A stretch of 64,000 bases of DNA from Candidatus Zhuqueibacterota bacterium (GTDB lineage Bacteria > Zhuqueibacterota > Zhuqueibacteria > Oceanimicrobiales > Oceanimicrobiaceae). How positions within the stretch are numbered: the first letter of the stretch is position 1; every line of letters begins with the position of its first letter. This document shows, piece after piece, positions 49,900 through 58,965 of this stretch. The notes under the pieces were generated by a model. The model did no database searches and was not told the DNA's origin. It was given only the letters and a program-made list of their open reading frames with translations. The DNA lies in contig JAJDAF010000039.1 of the NCBI GenBank assembly GCA_029261995.1, forward strand, positions 124,001-188,000, given 5' to 3'. The position numbers were made by a program, and so were the translations under genes.

Positions 49900-51642
49900 T
49901 CATTCTTCTACCTCAGAGACCACAGGAGTCAGGTCATCGAAGACAATGTGCCTGTCTTCTTCAAACATCTGTGTAATGCACGACGCGGGCACAGGTTCGC
50001 TGAATACGTAGCCCTGGAAGGTATCGCAATCAAGAGACCTGAAAAAAGAAAGCTGCTCGCGCGTTTCGACACCCTCGGCGACCACTTCAAGAGCCATGCT
50101 TTTCGCGAGCACAACGATAGCAGTCGAAATCGCCATATCCTCCCTATCGTGCGGGATGTCGCGCACAAACGAACGGTCAACCTTCAGGGCATCTAGTGGA
50201 AAGCGCTTCAGGTAATTGAGCGAAGAGTGCCCGGTGCCAAAATCGTCTACCGACAACCTGACACCAATTTTCTTGAGCGAATCCAGAATCGTGATGCCGG
50301 TATCAACCTGATGCATGACCGAACTCTCCGTGATTTCCAGGCATAGATTTTGTGGCGGAAAGCCGGTTTGAGCCAGCGTCCGGTTGACCAGTTCGGGAAA
50401 ATTGCGCCTGCGAAACTGCTGAGCCGACAGGTTAACGGAGATCCTGAGATCATCGGAGTACGTCTCCAGCCATCTCTTAGATTGCCTGCACGCCTCTGCC
50501 AAAACCCACTGGTCGATGCTGACAATGATGCCCGTCTTCTCTGCCAGCGGGATGAACTTCGCGGGAAAGACCAATCCCAGTTGAGGATGCTCCCACCGCA
50601 CCAAGGCTTCGAGTCCGACAATCCGGCCTGTTTGGAGATTGACCTGAGGCTGATAGTAGACCACCAACTCCTTGTTTTCGATTGCCCTTCTCAGGTCGCT
50701 TTCCAGGCTAAGGTGCTCCTTGAATGTTGCGTCCATAGAATGCCGGTAGTGCCTGAAAATGTTTCGGCCGCTTCCCTTTGCGCAATACATGGCGACGTCG
50801 GCCTTCTTGAACAAAGTCCCGGCATCCTCGCCATCGTCGGGGAAAACGCTGATGCCAATACTAACCGTCATGTAAATCTCATGCTGTCGGACTGCAAATG
50901 GCTCAGACAGGACACGTAGAATCGCCTGCGCCAGATAATTGACCTCGTCGGCATCGCGCACAGCATTGAGCACCACCACGAACTCGTCGCCACCGAGACG
51001 CGCAACCATGTCGCCGTCGCGTAGTGCGCCCTGCAATCGGTTTGCCGCGAGTTTCAAAATACCGTCACCAGACTCATGGCCGAGTGTGTCGTTCACCCGT
51101 TTGAACTCGTCTAGATCTAAAAAAAGCAAGGCAGCCTTGTTGCCATCAGATCGGGCGCGTTGCACAACTTCCGCGAGATGGACGTGGAATTTCTGCCGGT
51201 TCGGTAGCCCGGTTATCTGATCGTATTGGCTGGAGGCGATCAACCGCTTCTGCAGCTCATTTTTCTCCAGCGCAAATCGGATGACTCTAGGCAGAACCCC
51301 AGCGCAGAGATCGCGCTCGGTAAGCACATCCACAACACAAGCCCGCTCGGCAAGCCTTTGAACTCGGTCTTCCCCGTTCGAGAGCACAATGGTCGGCACA
51401 CCCAAATCATGCAGAAGGGGGCCATGCAATTCGTCGATCTCGGAATCACCCGACTTCGTCAGATCGAGAAGGCACAACTGATAGGCTCCAGCCCGCAGGG
51501 CTTCCAACTGCGGTGTCAGGTTGCTTACCTTCTTGAGTTCCAGGCTATGACTGCTGTCTTGTAGGGAAAGGTCACGGAGTAAACCAGTGATTTCCGGATT
51601 CGTTTCTAGTAGTAAGGCCTTTATTTTCACTCTGTTTATCAA
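49900..51642 (-). CDS. REC-GGDEF-EAL cyclic-di-GMP enzyme
   Basis: The 580-residue protein has an N-terminal receiver-like domain (about 5-125, with Asp60 in CLLDLTK as possible phosphoacceptor and a weak acidic pocket), a GGDEF domain (about 140-300, LGGDEF at 216-221, intact) and an EAL domain (about 315-565, EALVRW at 345-350, DDFGTG and EVVAEGVE intact). By motif both diguanylate cyclase and phosphodiesterase could be active. No CheB- or kinase-type partner is adjacent. The start is TTG 51642 or GTG 51630; neither has a good ribosome binding site. It could control polysaccharide production in this organism (inference). Confidence 0.88.
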   Translation of the reverse strand: MINRVKIKALLLETNPEITGLLRDLSLQDSSHSLELKKVSNLTPQLEALRAGAYQLCLLDLTKSGDSEIDELHGPLLHDLGVPTIVLSNGEDRVQRLAERACVVDVLTERDLCAGVLPRVIRFALEKNELQKRLIASSQYDQITGLPNRQKFHVHLAEVVQRARSDGNKAALLFLDLDEFKRVNDTLGHESGDGILKLAANRLQGALRDGDMVARLGGDEFVVVLNAVRDADEVNYLAQAILRVLSEPFAVRQHEIYMTVSIGISVFPDDGEDAGTLFKKADVAMYCAKGSGRNIFRHYRHSMDATFKEHLSLESDLRRAIENKELVVYYQPQVNLQTGRIVGLEALVRWEHPQLGLVFPAKFIPLAEKTGIIVSIDQWVLAEACRQSKRWLETYSDDLRISVNLSAQQFRRRNFPELVNRTLAQTGFPPQNLCLEITESSVMHQVDTGITILDSLKKIGVRLSVDDFGTGHSSLNYLKRFPLDALKVDRSFVRDIPHDREDMAISTAIVVLAKSMALEVVAEGVETREQLSFFRSLDCDTFQGYVFSEPVPASCITQMFEEDRHIVFDDLTPVVSEVEE

Positions 51643-51787
51643 CCCAATCTGAACGCATATGTCTGGCCCGGTTAGGCGTGGGGCTTCCCAACCCTAAGAT
51701 ATATTATCGGGAGATGAGCGAGAATAACGAGCAGAACACGTGAGAAAGGCGTTCTGCCTGACTCCGGTTCAGCCCAAGCCAGCGGGC

Positions 51788-51967
51788 TTAGGACCGCTCC
51801 GCGCTGTGCAGCCGACGTTTCCGTAGCAGGATGGGGAGAACAAGTGGCAGGCAAAACAAGGACCTATTGAGAATGCCAATCAGGATCAGGAGAAGTAGAA
51901 GAACTGGGATCTCCCATCGATATTTAAGAATGGTGTTGGAGAAGGAAGGCAGTTTCGGTAGGGCCAT
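51788..51967 (-). CDS. Small membrane protein (59 residues)
   Basis: ATG 51967 is preceded by AAAGGAG with an 8-base spacer, which is a strong ribosome binding site. The product begins MALPKLPSFSNTILKYRWE, continues with a strongly hydrophobic stretch (about residues 21-47, rich in Leu and Ile, with Asn34 and Arg35 at a possible turn) and ends with the basic tail LLRKRRLHSAERS. I do not recognise a family. It lies 145 bases upstream of the REC-GGDEF-EAL gene on the same strand. The ribosome binding site and membrane pattern support a real gene; a chance frame cannot be excluded. The remaining sequence from 51643 to 52199 shows no other gene. Confidence 0.5.
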   Translation of the reverse strand: MALPKLPSFSNTILKYRWEIPVLLLLLILIGILNRSLFCLPLVLPILLRKRRLHSAERS

Positions 51968-52178
51968 CCCTGGTGCTCCTTTCGAGATTGTTGAATGATG
52001 AACGCCAAGGTAAGAATTCGTTGTCTGGGCTCCTAATTAAATGACTTCAACACTTTTGAAAAGCTGGCAATAAACATGACTTGTACGACATGATTGATGT
52101 AGGGCGCAGCTTGCCTCCGCGTCGAAGCCTACATTCGAGTTCTTTTGTTTTTGCCGTGGGAATGGGAAGACATACCGC

Positions 52179-52197
52179 TCCGTCACGCGTTGACGGA
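52179..52197 (-). other. Hairpin directly after murQ
   Basis: TCCGTCA (52179-52185) and TGACGGA (52191-52197) form a perfect 7-bp stem with a 5-base loop, two bases after the murQ stop codon. No T run follows on the minus strand, so it may protect the 3' end or be a weak terminator. Confidence 0.4.
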
Positions 52198-52199
52198 AC

Positions 52200-53153
52200 C
52201 TATATTTTGATAGCCTTGCGCACAAAACCATCGCTGGCCTGAAGACGCTCTTTCGCTTCCTGCGCTGTGATGTCAGCGAGAAGCATCACCAACGCTGTCT
52301 TGACCTGGCCGCTGGCGAGTTCGAGCACCTTAGTTGCTGCGTCGTAGTCTATCCCCGTGACCATCATCACTGTCCGCTTCGAACGCTCCTCCAGCTTTCG
52401 TGAGGTCATCATCAAGTCGATCATCATGTTGCCGTAGACCTTGCCGAGTCGAATCATTGACGCCGTCGTCAGCATGTTCAGAACTAGCTTGGTAGCTGTG
52501 CCGGCCTTCATTCTGGTCGAGCCCATGATCACCTCCGGGCCAACGACCAACGAGATGAGCACATCAACATCCAGATCCACTTTTGAACGGGGATTACAGG
52601 TCACGTAGATGGTTTTGCCACCCACTTCCAGGGCCTGCCGGACCGCGGCCAGGACGTAAGGTGTGCGAAAACTCGCGGCAATGCCACAGGCGACGTCGTT
52701 GGCGGTGAAGCCCCTCGCCATCAAATCCAGCGCGCCTTGTTTCTCGTCGTCTTCGCTGCCCTCCTGTGCACTGGTGAGCGCCTTTTCGCCACCTGCAATG
52801 ATACCCTGCACCATCTCTGGTTCAGTTCCAAAAGTCGGGGGACATTCCGAGGCGTCGAGGACACCCAGGCGGCCGCTGGTTCCGGCGCCGATGTAGAATA
52901 GCCTTCCACCATTCTTGAACGTTTGGACGAGAAGATCAACCGCTTCAGCGATTCTCGGAATTTCATGCTCCACAATCCCGGGAATCGTCTGATCCTCAGA
53001 ATTGATAATGCACAGAATCTCTTCCGTGCTCTTGCTGTCAATGTCCTGAGAAGACGGATTGCTGGCTTCAGTCACCAGACTTTTGAGTTGTTCGAAGATA
53101 TTGGTTTTCATTTGGTCGCCGGAATTTGTCGAAGAAGCCTCATGTGTCATCAT
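52200..53153 (-). CDS. murQ: N-acetylmuramic acid 6-phosphate etherase
   Basis: The 317-residue protein is a SIS-fold etherase. YIGAGTSGRLGVLDASECPPTF and AQEGSEDD carry the two catalytic glutamates of MurQ, and GSTRMKAGTATKLVLNM (quoted in part) and the C-terminal QEAKERLQASDGFVRKAI are diagnostic. It cleaves the D-lactyl ether of MurNAc-6-phosphate to give GlcNAc-6-phosphate and D-lactate in the cytoplasm. ATG 53153 lies ten bases after the transporter stop; an internal ATG at 53111 would give the more usual N-terminus. It is the last gene of the minus-strand arm of the salvage locus. Confidence 0.95.
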   Translation of the reverse strand: MMTHEASSTNSGDQMKTNIFEQLKSLVTEASNPSSQDIDSKSTEEILCIINSEDQTIPGIVEHEIPRIAEAVDLLVQTFKNGGRLFYIGAGTSGRLGVLDASECPPTFGTEPEMVQGIIAGGEKALTSAQEGSEDDEKQGALDLMARGFTANDVACGIAASFRTPYVLAAVRQALEVGGKTIYVTCNPRSKVDLDVDVLISLVVGPEVIMGSTRMKAGTATKLVLNMLTTASMIRLGKVYGNMMIDLMMTSRKLEERSKRTVMMVTGIDYDAATKVLELASGQVKTALVMLLADITAQEAKERLQASDGFVRKAIKI

Positions 53154-53163
53154 TGATTAGGCG

Positions 53164-54666
53164 CTAGCTCAATCTGCCGCGTGAAGGCAAGATTCTGCCA
53201 ATCGTGCTTCCCACCAGCACCGTGATGGTGCTGCCAATCACGGTGTAAAGCGGCCATGCGATATGGGCAGTCCTGATGACCACGGTCATGACTACCAGGG
53301 CTGTGACAAAACCAATGATGGCGTCGCGCTGTGTGGCGCTCTTATTCATCATGCCTAATAAAAATGCCCCGAGCAAACCGCCATAAGTGTAAGACGCGAT
53401 GCCGAGCGCGACCTCGACCACCGTTCCCTGCAGACCGATAAAGGTGGTCGCAGCAGCCATTAGAATCAATCCCCATCCTAAAGTAACCAATCTTGAGATG
53501 CGCAGAACCTCCGCCTCGGATTTTGCCGTGCCCGACATCGGCACATAGATGTCCAGAACGGCAGAACTTGACAGACTGGAGAGACTGCTGGACAGCGTGC
53601 TCATCGCCGCCGCCAGCAAAGCTGCTACAATCAACCCGCTGATACCGCTCGGCATTTCCTCGACGATAAACTTCGGGAAAATACCATCCGCCCGGGTCAA
53701 GCCAAGCTCGGCGTAGGAGGCGCCGTGGTAGTACGCGAACAGCAGCAGACCAACGAACAAAAAGATCAGAAATTGTACGAGCACAAAAACCCCGCTCAAG
53801 GAGATCGCTTTCTGGCTCGCTGCTTTGTCTTTGCAGGCCAATACACGCTGCACCGTGATCTGGTCCGTACCATGCGAGGCGAGACTGAAAATCGCCCCAG
53901 CCGTGAGCGCGGTTACAAATGTGTAGGGCTGCTTGATGAACTCCCCGAAACCGAGATCGAAGCCGGTTTCAAACCATTTGAGTTTGTCGCCTTGCGCCAC
54001 CCAACTGCTGAACGATGCGAACCCATGCGGCAGCTTTTGCAGAATCAGTACGCCGGCCAAAATGGCGCCCCCGACATAAATCACCATCTGCACGGCGTCC
54101 ATCCAGATGACTGAGCGGATACCGCCGACATAGGTGTAAATGATAGAAAGCACCCCGATGAGCAAAATCGACAACGCGTAAAACTGAGAGTCGGTCAGGC
54201 CGGTGAGGACGCCGCTGCCCTTGAAAATCAGAGCGAGCGGAATGGCGGTCGCAAACAGGCGTACGCCATCTGCCAGCACGCGCGTGACCATGAAGGTGAC
54301 GCTGGCCGTGTTCCGCATTTTTTGCCCGAAGCGCTCCCCGAGGAAATGGTAGGCAGTGTTCATGTCACCGCGATAGTAGGCCGGAATCATGTAGAGCGCG
54401 ACGACAATGCGGCCGACCACATAGCCCAGAGCAATCTGAATAAAAGTCAGGTCGCCCTGGTAGGCCACAGCCGGGATGCTGATGAAGGTCAGCACGCTGG
54501 TTTCGGTCGCCACAATGGAGAGGGTCACCGCCAGCCAGGGTACCTGGCGATTGCCAAGAAAATAATCCGTAGCGTTTTTCTGATGCCGGCCAATCCAGGC
54601 GCCGGCGCCGGTGGAGGCCACCATATAAACGATGACAATCCAAACATCAACGGTTGAAAAGCCCAT
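53164..54666 (-). CDS. Sodium:solute symporter (SSS family), probable amino-sugar importer
   Basis: The 500-residue protein has about 13 membrane helices typical of SSS transporters: GRHQKNATDYFLGNRQVPW after helix 1, ATETSVLTFISIPA, the GGIRSVIWMDAVQM segment and the serine-rich STLSSSLSSLSSSAVLDIY that forms part of the Na site. Homologues are often encoded with murQ and nagZ, and the position between them suggests import of MurNAc, anhydro-MurNAc or GlcNAc across the inner membrane (inference). The ATG lies 17 bases after a very strong hairpin that overlaps the end of the preceding gene. Confidence 0.9.
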   Translation of the reverse strand: MGFSTVDVWIVIVYMVASTGAGAWIGRHQKNATDYFLGNRQVPWLAVTLSIVATETSVLTFISIPAVAYQGDLTFIQIALGYVVGRIVVALYMIPAYYRGDMNTAYHFLGERFGQKMRNTASVTFMVTRVLADGVRLFATAIPLALIFKGSGVLTGLTDSQFYALSILLIGVLSIIYTYVGGIRSVIWMDAVQMVIYVGGAILAGVLILQKLPHGFASFSSWVAQGDKLKWFETGFDLGFGEFIKQPYTFVTALTAGAIFSLASHGTDQITVQRVLACKDKAASQKAISLSGVFVLVQFLIFLFVGLLLFAYYHGASYAELGLTRADGIFPKFIVEEMPSGISGLIVAALLAAAMSTLSSSLSSLSSSAVLDIYVPMSGTAKSEAEVLRISRLVTLGWGLILMAAATTFIGLQGTVVEVALGIASYTYGGLLGAFLLGMMNKSATQRDAIIGFVTALVVMTVVIRTAHIAWPLYTVIGSTITVLVGSTIGRILPSRGRLS

Positions 54667-54683
54667 ATGTGGTTTCTCGTTTA

Positions 54684-54729
54684 GAGGAGGAAGCGCCTCG
54701 CCAGTCAGCTAGCGAGGCGCTTCCTCCTC
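54684..54729 (-). promoter_or_regulatory. 18-bp perfect inverted repeat overlapping the nagZ-like stop codon
   Basis: GAGGAGGAAGCGCCTCGC (54684-54701 on the plus strand) is perfectly inverted at 54712-54729 with a 10-base loop that contains the stop codon (54711-54709). In the minus-strand RNA the upstream arm encodes the last residues (EEEAPR) and the downstream arm is CU-rich (TTCCTCCTC). No T run of the usual kind follows. It may attenuate or stabilise the transcript between hydrolase and transporter. Confidence 0.65.
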
Positions 54730-57546
54730 GTTCATGCCATCGAGCAGTGCCCGCATGACAGCATTATGGAAGTCCCGGCGCACCTGATACATGCCGCCGC
54801 GGTCGCGGGATGGATGCACCCGGTTTGTGAGCAATACGATGGCGATCTTCCGGTTGGGATCGACCCAGAAAGAAGTGCCCGTGAATCCGGTGTGGCCGAA
54901 GGAACCACTTGAAAAATAATCACCTGCCGAAGATTTCTCATCGGCTGGAGTGACCCAACCGAGGGCCCGAATGCTATCTTCAGGCAGGCGCTGACGTGCG
55001 GTCCATTCCTTGATGGTCGCAGGCGCGAAGAATCGGTGGTGGCGGTAAATTCCACCGTTCAACAACATTTGCGCCAGCGCGGCCAAATCTTCCGCTGTGG
55101 AAAAAAGGCCGGCGTGAGTAGATACTCCCCGGAAAAAATGCGCATTTTCGTCATGAACTTCGCCATGAATAAGGCCACGATTCATGCCGCCACCCACTTC
55201 GGTTGGTGAGATTCTAGTCAGAAGTTTAGCCGGTGGGTTGAACAACGTGCTTGCCATTCCCATCGGTTCGTAGATGTTATCATGAGCAAGTCTGTCGATT
55301 GTCTTGCCCGTGATCGTCTCCAGAATCTGGCCGAGCATGATCAAGCCCAAGTCCGAGTAGATCATCGAGTCACCGGGAGAAAAATCAAGTGGCAGGCTGT
55401 AAATGTGGTCCAAAGCAGTCGATTTATCGGTGGCCTGATTCCAAAGGTCGGTCCACCAGTGCGCTCCGGAAGAGTGAGTGAGCAAGTGCCGCACGGTCAC
55501 GAAATCTTTCTCGCCGCCATGAAATTTCGGCAGGTAACTTCTCACGGGCACGTCCAGGAGTAACTGTTTCTTCTCCCACAATTGCATGGCGGAGACCGTG
55601 GTTGCCGCCACTTTGGTCACGGAAGCCAGGCCGTAAATAGTTTGCGTGTCGATTGCCGGCGAAGTTGGATCGTAGGTTTGCCGGCCGAAACCCCGGCTCG
55701 CAATCAGCTTGCCGTTGCGAACGACAGCCACCTGTGCCCCTGGAAAAACGGAATCTGCAATGGCTTGCTCAACCACGGCATACCCCTCGGCAAGGGCGGT
55801 GTCTGCAATTCCTCTGGTGAGTACCATGGCGCGAGCCGGCTTTTCGATACCGTCGCCCATCTCGTAATAGCCCGGGATTGAAACCGGAAGTGTCGCCTTC
55901 ACGGGAATTTCGCCAAACATTGCGCGGGCGGCAGCGCGAATTGCCAGCGGCTTGGTGCCGTAGGCGCAAAGATAGGACGGTACATTTGGCATTTGGCGCA
56001 ACAAGTAGGGCGAACCAAACGACACCACCGCCATGGGTTTGTCGATGGCGAACAGGCTGTCGAGTTGCTGCACGGTCGAATCGGAAAGGGTTACCGAGCC
56101 CTTCCGGCTTCCCCATTTTACAAAGGCGCCAACGATAATGGCCTGAGCAGAGTCCGTGGTGGTGATGATTTCCTGCAGCTCTGCCTGGGTTGTGCGCGGA
56201 TCGACGTAGGCTGTCCGAACCTTGGGGATGCGGCGTACTATCTCCCGGTTAAGTGGTTCACCGCGAACGGCCCCGCCTACTTCGTCGGTGATGGTGATGA
56301 CCAGCGCGCTGTCGATTTTCTCAGCGCGGAGCGGAAACACGTCCTTGTCGTCTCGCAGCAGCGTCATGGCGGCATCGGCAATTTCTTCAGCTTTGCGAAG
56401 ATGCTCAGGGCTGGAAAGGGTGGCCTCAAGGTTCTCCAGATCCAGAAGAGGAGCTCGGGTCAGGCCCAACTCAAACTTGGCCCCTAGAATGCGCTTTACC
56501 GCCTCGTCAATCCGTTGCAGCTTGACTCGGCCGGCTTTGGCAGCCTCGACCACAAAATCGAACGTTCTCTCAAAATCCGGCGGTAGCAGCACCATGTCAA
56601 CGCCAGCGTTGATCGCCCGGACCGCAGCATCGCCTGCCCAGTAATGCTCGGTTATGCCGCCCATGCGCATGGCGTCGGTGAAGATGAGTCCATCAAATCC
56701 CATTTCTTTGCGAAGAACATCCTGGACAAAATAGGAGTCCAAGGTCGCGGGCCGGCCCTGCATCTGCGGGAATTCGCTAAAGGTGATGTGCCCCACCATC
56801 ACGCCCTTCACCCCTGCCTGCACGGCTGCCTGAAACGGCGGGAGTTCCGTGCTGCGCACGCGATCCCGTGAAGCCGTAATCACGGGTAGATTCAGATGAG
56901 AATCGACATTCGTGTCGCCGTGACCGGGATAGTGTTTTGCCGTCGCTATCAATCCGTTCTCCTGCAAGCCGCGGATGAATGCCGCACCCAGCCTCGCCAC
57001 GTCGCCGGGATCCTCACCATAAGATCGGGTATTGATGATGATGTTGTCCGGATTGTTGTTTACATCCATCACGGGCGCAAAACCGACATGCACTCCGACT
57101 GCCCTCGCCTCAGCCGCAGTAATCTTGCCCATTTCATGTGCATAGTCAACGGAACCGGTCGCGCCGACCGCCATGTTTTGCAGGAAATCCGTGCTCTGCC
57201 CTACCCGCATGGACAGCCCCCACTCCATGTCCGCCATGACCAGCAATGGTATTTCCGCCTCAGCCTGCAGCCGTTCAACGGACCGGGCGACCTCATAGGG
57301 CATGCCCTTAAAGAACATCACGCCGCCGATGTGATTTCGTTTGACCAGAGTGACCAATCGCCGCAGCCTGGGATCGGCCTGGTTGAAAAAATGCGGCACG
57401 TAGGCCGGAGCCATCATCTGGCCGACTTTTTCTTCCAGGCTCATACCGGCGTGCATTTGCTCAACCCAGTCGGAGTTCGTGTTCTGCCTGGTGCCGGCAC
57501 AGGACACGCATAGAATGAGAGTGACAATCCCCAAATACTTGCTCAT
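54709..57546 (-). CDS. nagZ: Secreted GH3 beta-N-acetylglucosaminidase fused to serine beta-lactamase-like hydrolase
   Basis: The 945-residue protein has a lipoprotein signal (lipobox VSC, Cys16). A GH3 NagZ domain (about 25-370) shows KHYPGHGDT (204-212) and DSH (215-217), the Asp-His acid/base dyad, and the nucleophile Asp in IFTDAM (288-293). A GH3 C-terminal domain (about 390-570) follows. The last part (about 580-940) is a class C beta-lactamase-like serine hydrolase with SVTK (642-645), YSDLG and HTGFTG. The first part removes GlcNAc from wall fragments; the second may cleave a D-amino acid peptide. Similar fusions are known in Bacteroidota. It is encoded after the sugar kinase gene by 39 bases. 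Confidence 0.92.
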   Translation of the reverse strand: MSKYLGIVTLILCVSCAGTRQNTNSDWVEQMHAGMSLEEKVGQMMAPAYVPHFFNQADPRLRRLVTLVKRNHIGGVMFFKGMPYEVARSVERLQAEAEIPLLVMADMEWGLSMRVGQSTDFLQNMAVGATGSVDYAHEMGKITAAEARAVGVHVGFAPVMDVNNNPDNIIINTRSYGEDPGDVARLGAAFIRGLQENGLIATAKHYPGHGDTNVDSHLNLPVITASRDRVRSTELPPFQAAVQAGVKGVMVGHITFSEFPQMQGRPATLDSYFVQDVLRKEMGFDGLIFTDAMRMGGITEHYWAGDAAVRAINAGVDMVLLPPDFERTFDFVVEAAKAGRVKLQRIDEAVKRILGAKFELGLTRAPLLDLENLEATLSSPEHLRKAEEIADAAMTLLRDDKDVFPLRAEKIDSALVITITDEVGGAVRGEPLNREIVRRIPKVRTAYVDPRTTQAELQEIITTTDSAQAIIVGAFVKWGSRKGSVTLSDSTVQQLDSLFAIDKPMAVVSFGSPYLLRQMPNVPSYLCAYGTKPLAIRAAARAMFGEIPVKATLPVSIPGYYEMGDGIEKPARAMVLTRGIADTALAEGYAVVEQAIADSVFPGAQVAVVRNGKLIASRGFGRQTYDPTSPAIDTQTIYGLASVTKVAATTVSAMQLWEKKQLLLDVPVRSYLPKFHGGEKDFVTVRHLLTHSSGAHWWTDLWNQATDKSTALDHIYSLPLDFSPGDSMIYSDLGLIMLGQILETITGKTIDRLAHDNIYEPMGMASTLFNPPAKLLTRISPTEVGGGMNRGLIHGEVHDENAHFFRGVSTHAGLFSTAEDLAALAQMLLNGGIYRHHRFFAPATIKEWTARQRLPEDSIRALGWVTPADEKSSAGDYFSSGSFGHTGFTGTSFWVDPNRKIAIVLLTNRVHPSRDRGGMYQVRRDFHNAVMRALLDGMNEEEAPR

Positions 57547-57585
57547 TACATTTGCCTTTCTGGAATGGCCTTCAAAATGAGTTAG

Positions 57586-58581
57586 TTATCTATCATGACG
57601 CTCAGGTACCGGTGCGGGCTGTTTGTGAAACTCCACCTGTTTTAAGTCATTCATAATCTCGTCATCCCAAGGCTGACCGCTTCTTCTTATGGCGTGAAGC
57701 GCGCTTGCCGCCGCAGGATGCAGCTCAGGAAACACAAGCTTCTGTGACAAGCCCAGTTTGCGTGTCCTGTCCCCCAACCGTTTGGTCAATAGAGCGGATG
57801 GCTGCAAAGCGCCGCCACACACGGCGACATCGACGCTCCCCGACTGCCTGGACAACTCCCTTGCTGTCGTGGCCAGATCCACAAGGGCCTCGACGGCACC
57901 ATCGATAATCGAATTTACTTCGAGATCCCCCTGCTCTGCCAGCTCCGCCACAACCGTTGCGCACGACGCGACATATTGCTGCTGATTATCACAGCGGCTG
58001 ACAGCCGTAACCAGTTCCCTAGGGCCGTCCAGATTGTAGAATGACAGTAGCTGGCGCGTCAGTTGCGATGGCGGCTTGCCGAGTTCCATACCACGCAATG
58101 CCGTCCGGATGGCCTGTCTACCGATGTCGAATCCGCTGCCCTCGTCGCCGAGCAAATAGCCCCAGCCTCCGATCTGCTGATACTCCCCAGCTTCGTTCCG
58201 AAAAACACAGACTGAACCCGTGCCAGCCACAAGAAGGACTCCTTGTTTGTCTCCAAACACCGAGTAATGCAGAATCTCTGCGTCCGTCATTACGACAGCG
58301 TTCCGGATGCCTGCAGACCTGACTATCGACTCGACCATTTGTCGCTCTTTCGGGCGGCCCGCGCCGGCAAAAGCAAAAGTCGCGCATCCTATTTCATCGG
58401 TTCTGTCAGCCACGCCCAACTGGGTCAGGATTCTCTGCAGCAGCGCCTCAGTGGCCTGCCTGCCGATCGTCGCTACATTGCCAGCGCCGGCCACCGTTGG
58501 CGCCGTTGTCCGGCGGGCGCCTAACCGAACCAGCAGGGCCGCGGTTTTGGTACCGCCGCCATCCACACCAAGAAAATACAT
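57586..58581 (-). CDS. BadF/BadG-type amino-sugar kinase (MurK/NagK-like)
   Basis: The 331-residue protein has the ASKHA ATPase fold: GVDGGGTKTAALLV (phosphate 1), an adenosine loop with GGWGYLLGDEGSGFDIG and VVAGTGSVCVF (phosphate 2). It belongs to the BadF/BadG/BcrA family that includes N-acetylglucosamine kinase and clostridial MurK, which phosphorylates both GlcNAc and MurNAc. In this locus it should make MurNAc-6-phosphate for MurQ and possibly GlcNAc-6-phosphate. AAGG lies eight bases before the ATG. It is the first gene of the minus-strand arm and diverges from the AraC-type regulator gene. Confidence 0.87.
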   Translation of the reverse strand: MYFLGVDGGGTKTAALLVRLGARRTTAPTVAGAGNVATIGRQATEALLQRILTQLGVADRTDEIGCATFAFAGAGRPKERQMVESIVRSAGIRNAVVMTDAEILHYSVFGDKQGVLLVAGTGSVCVFRNEAGEYQQIGGWGYLLGDEGSGFDIGRQAIRTALRGMELGKPPSQLTRQLLSFYNLDGPRELVTAVSRCDNQQQYVASCATVVAELAEQGDLEVNSIIDGAVEALVDLATTARELSRQSGSVDVAVCGGALQPSALLTKRLGDRTRKLGLSQKLVFPELHPAAASALHAIRRSGQPWDDEIMNDLKQVEFHKQPAPVPERHDR

Positions 58582-58660
58582 GAATCTGCCTTCGGACGAG
58601 ATGATGAAGTGATGACAATTGAATCAGGGTTGGTGCAAATATGGACGAAATTCACTCTAA

Positions 58661-58688
58661 ATACTACGTTTTTCTTTCCAATTGTCTA
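58661..58688 (-). promoter_or_regulatory. Possible promoter of the salvage operon (minus strand)
   Basis: On the minus strand TAGACA (58688-58683) and TAGTAT (58666-58661) are 16 bases apart, about 80 bases upstream of the kinase start. The match is moderate. The 384-base divergent gap has no gene. Confidence 0.35.
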
Positions 58689-58868
58689 TACTATTTTATA
58701 CTGTCCTCATTGTTTCCGGCAAATGGGCACGGCTCTCAGTAAAATAGTACCATCAAAGACTCCTGCAAGAATACTTGTCGCGCCGGGTGGGCTTGCTCTT
58801 TGAATGGAGCGATGTTCCTTCAGCTTTCCCTTTTGAGTCATTTTCTTGAACATGTCCAATTTTTTGTG

Positions 58869-58896
58869 TTGATATTCCAGTTTCACATACTATATT
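58869..58896 (+). promoter_or_regulatory. Promoter of the AraC-type regulator gene
   Basis: TTGATA (58869-58874) and TATATT (58891-58896) are 16 bases apart and lie 70 bases upstream of the start codon. Confidence 0.6.
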
Positions 58897-58935
58897 AGCA
58901 CAAGCCTTTCAAGTGGAGCACAAAAGCTCTTGATG

Positions 58936-58965
58936 AATATGACACGCTGACGCAGGAGTCATATT
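58936..58965 (+). promoter_or_regulatory. 8-bp inverted repeat abutting the regulator start codon
   Basis: AATATGAC (58936-58943) and GTCATATT (58958-58965) are perfectly inverted with a 14-base spacer. The right arm ends at the base before the ATG and touches the GGAG ribosome binding site (58955-58958). It could be an autoregulatory operator or an RNA hairpin that limits translation. Confidence 0.5.

Noticed and set aside
51672-51854. Minus-strand frame of 60 codons after the small membrane protein gene
   Set aside because: Overlaps the better supported 59-residue frame in another phase and lacks a ribosome binding site.
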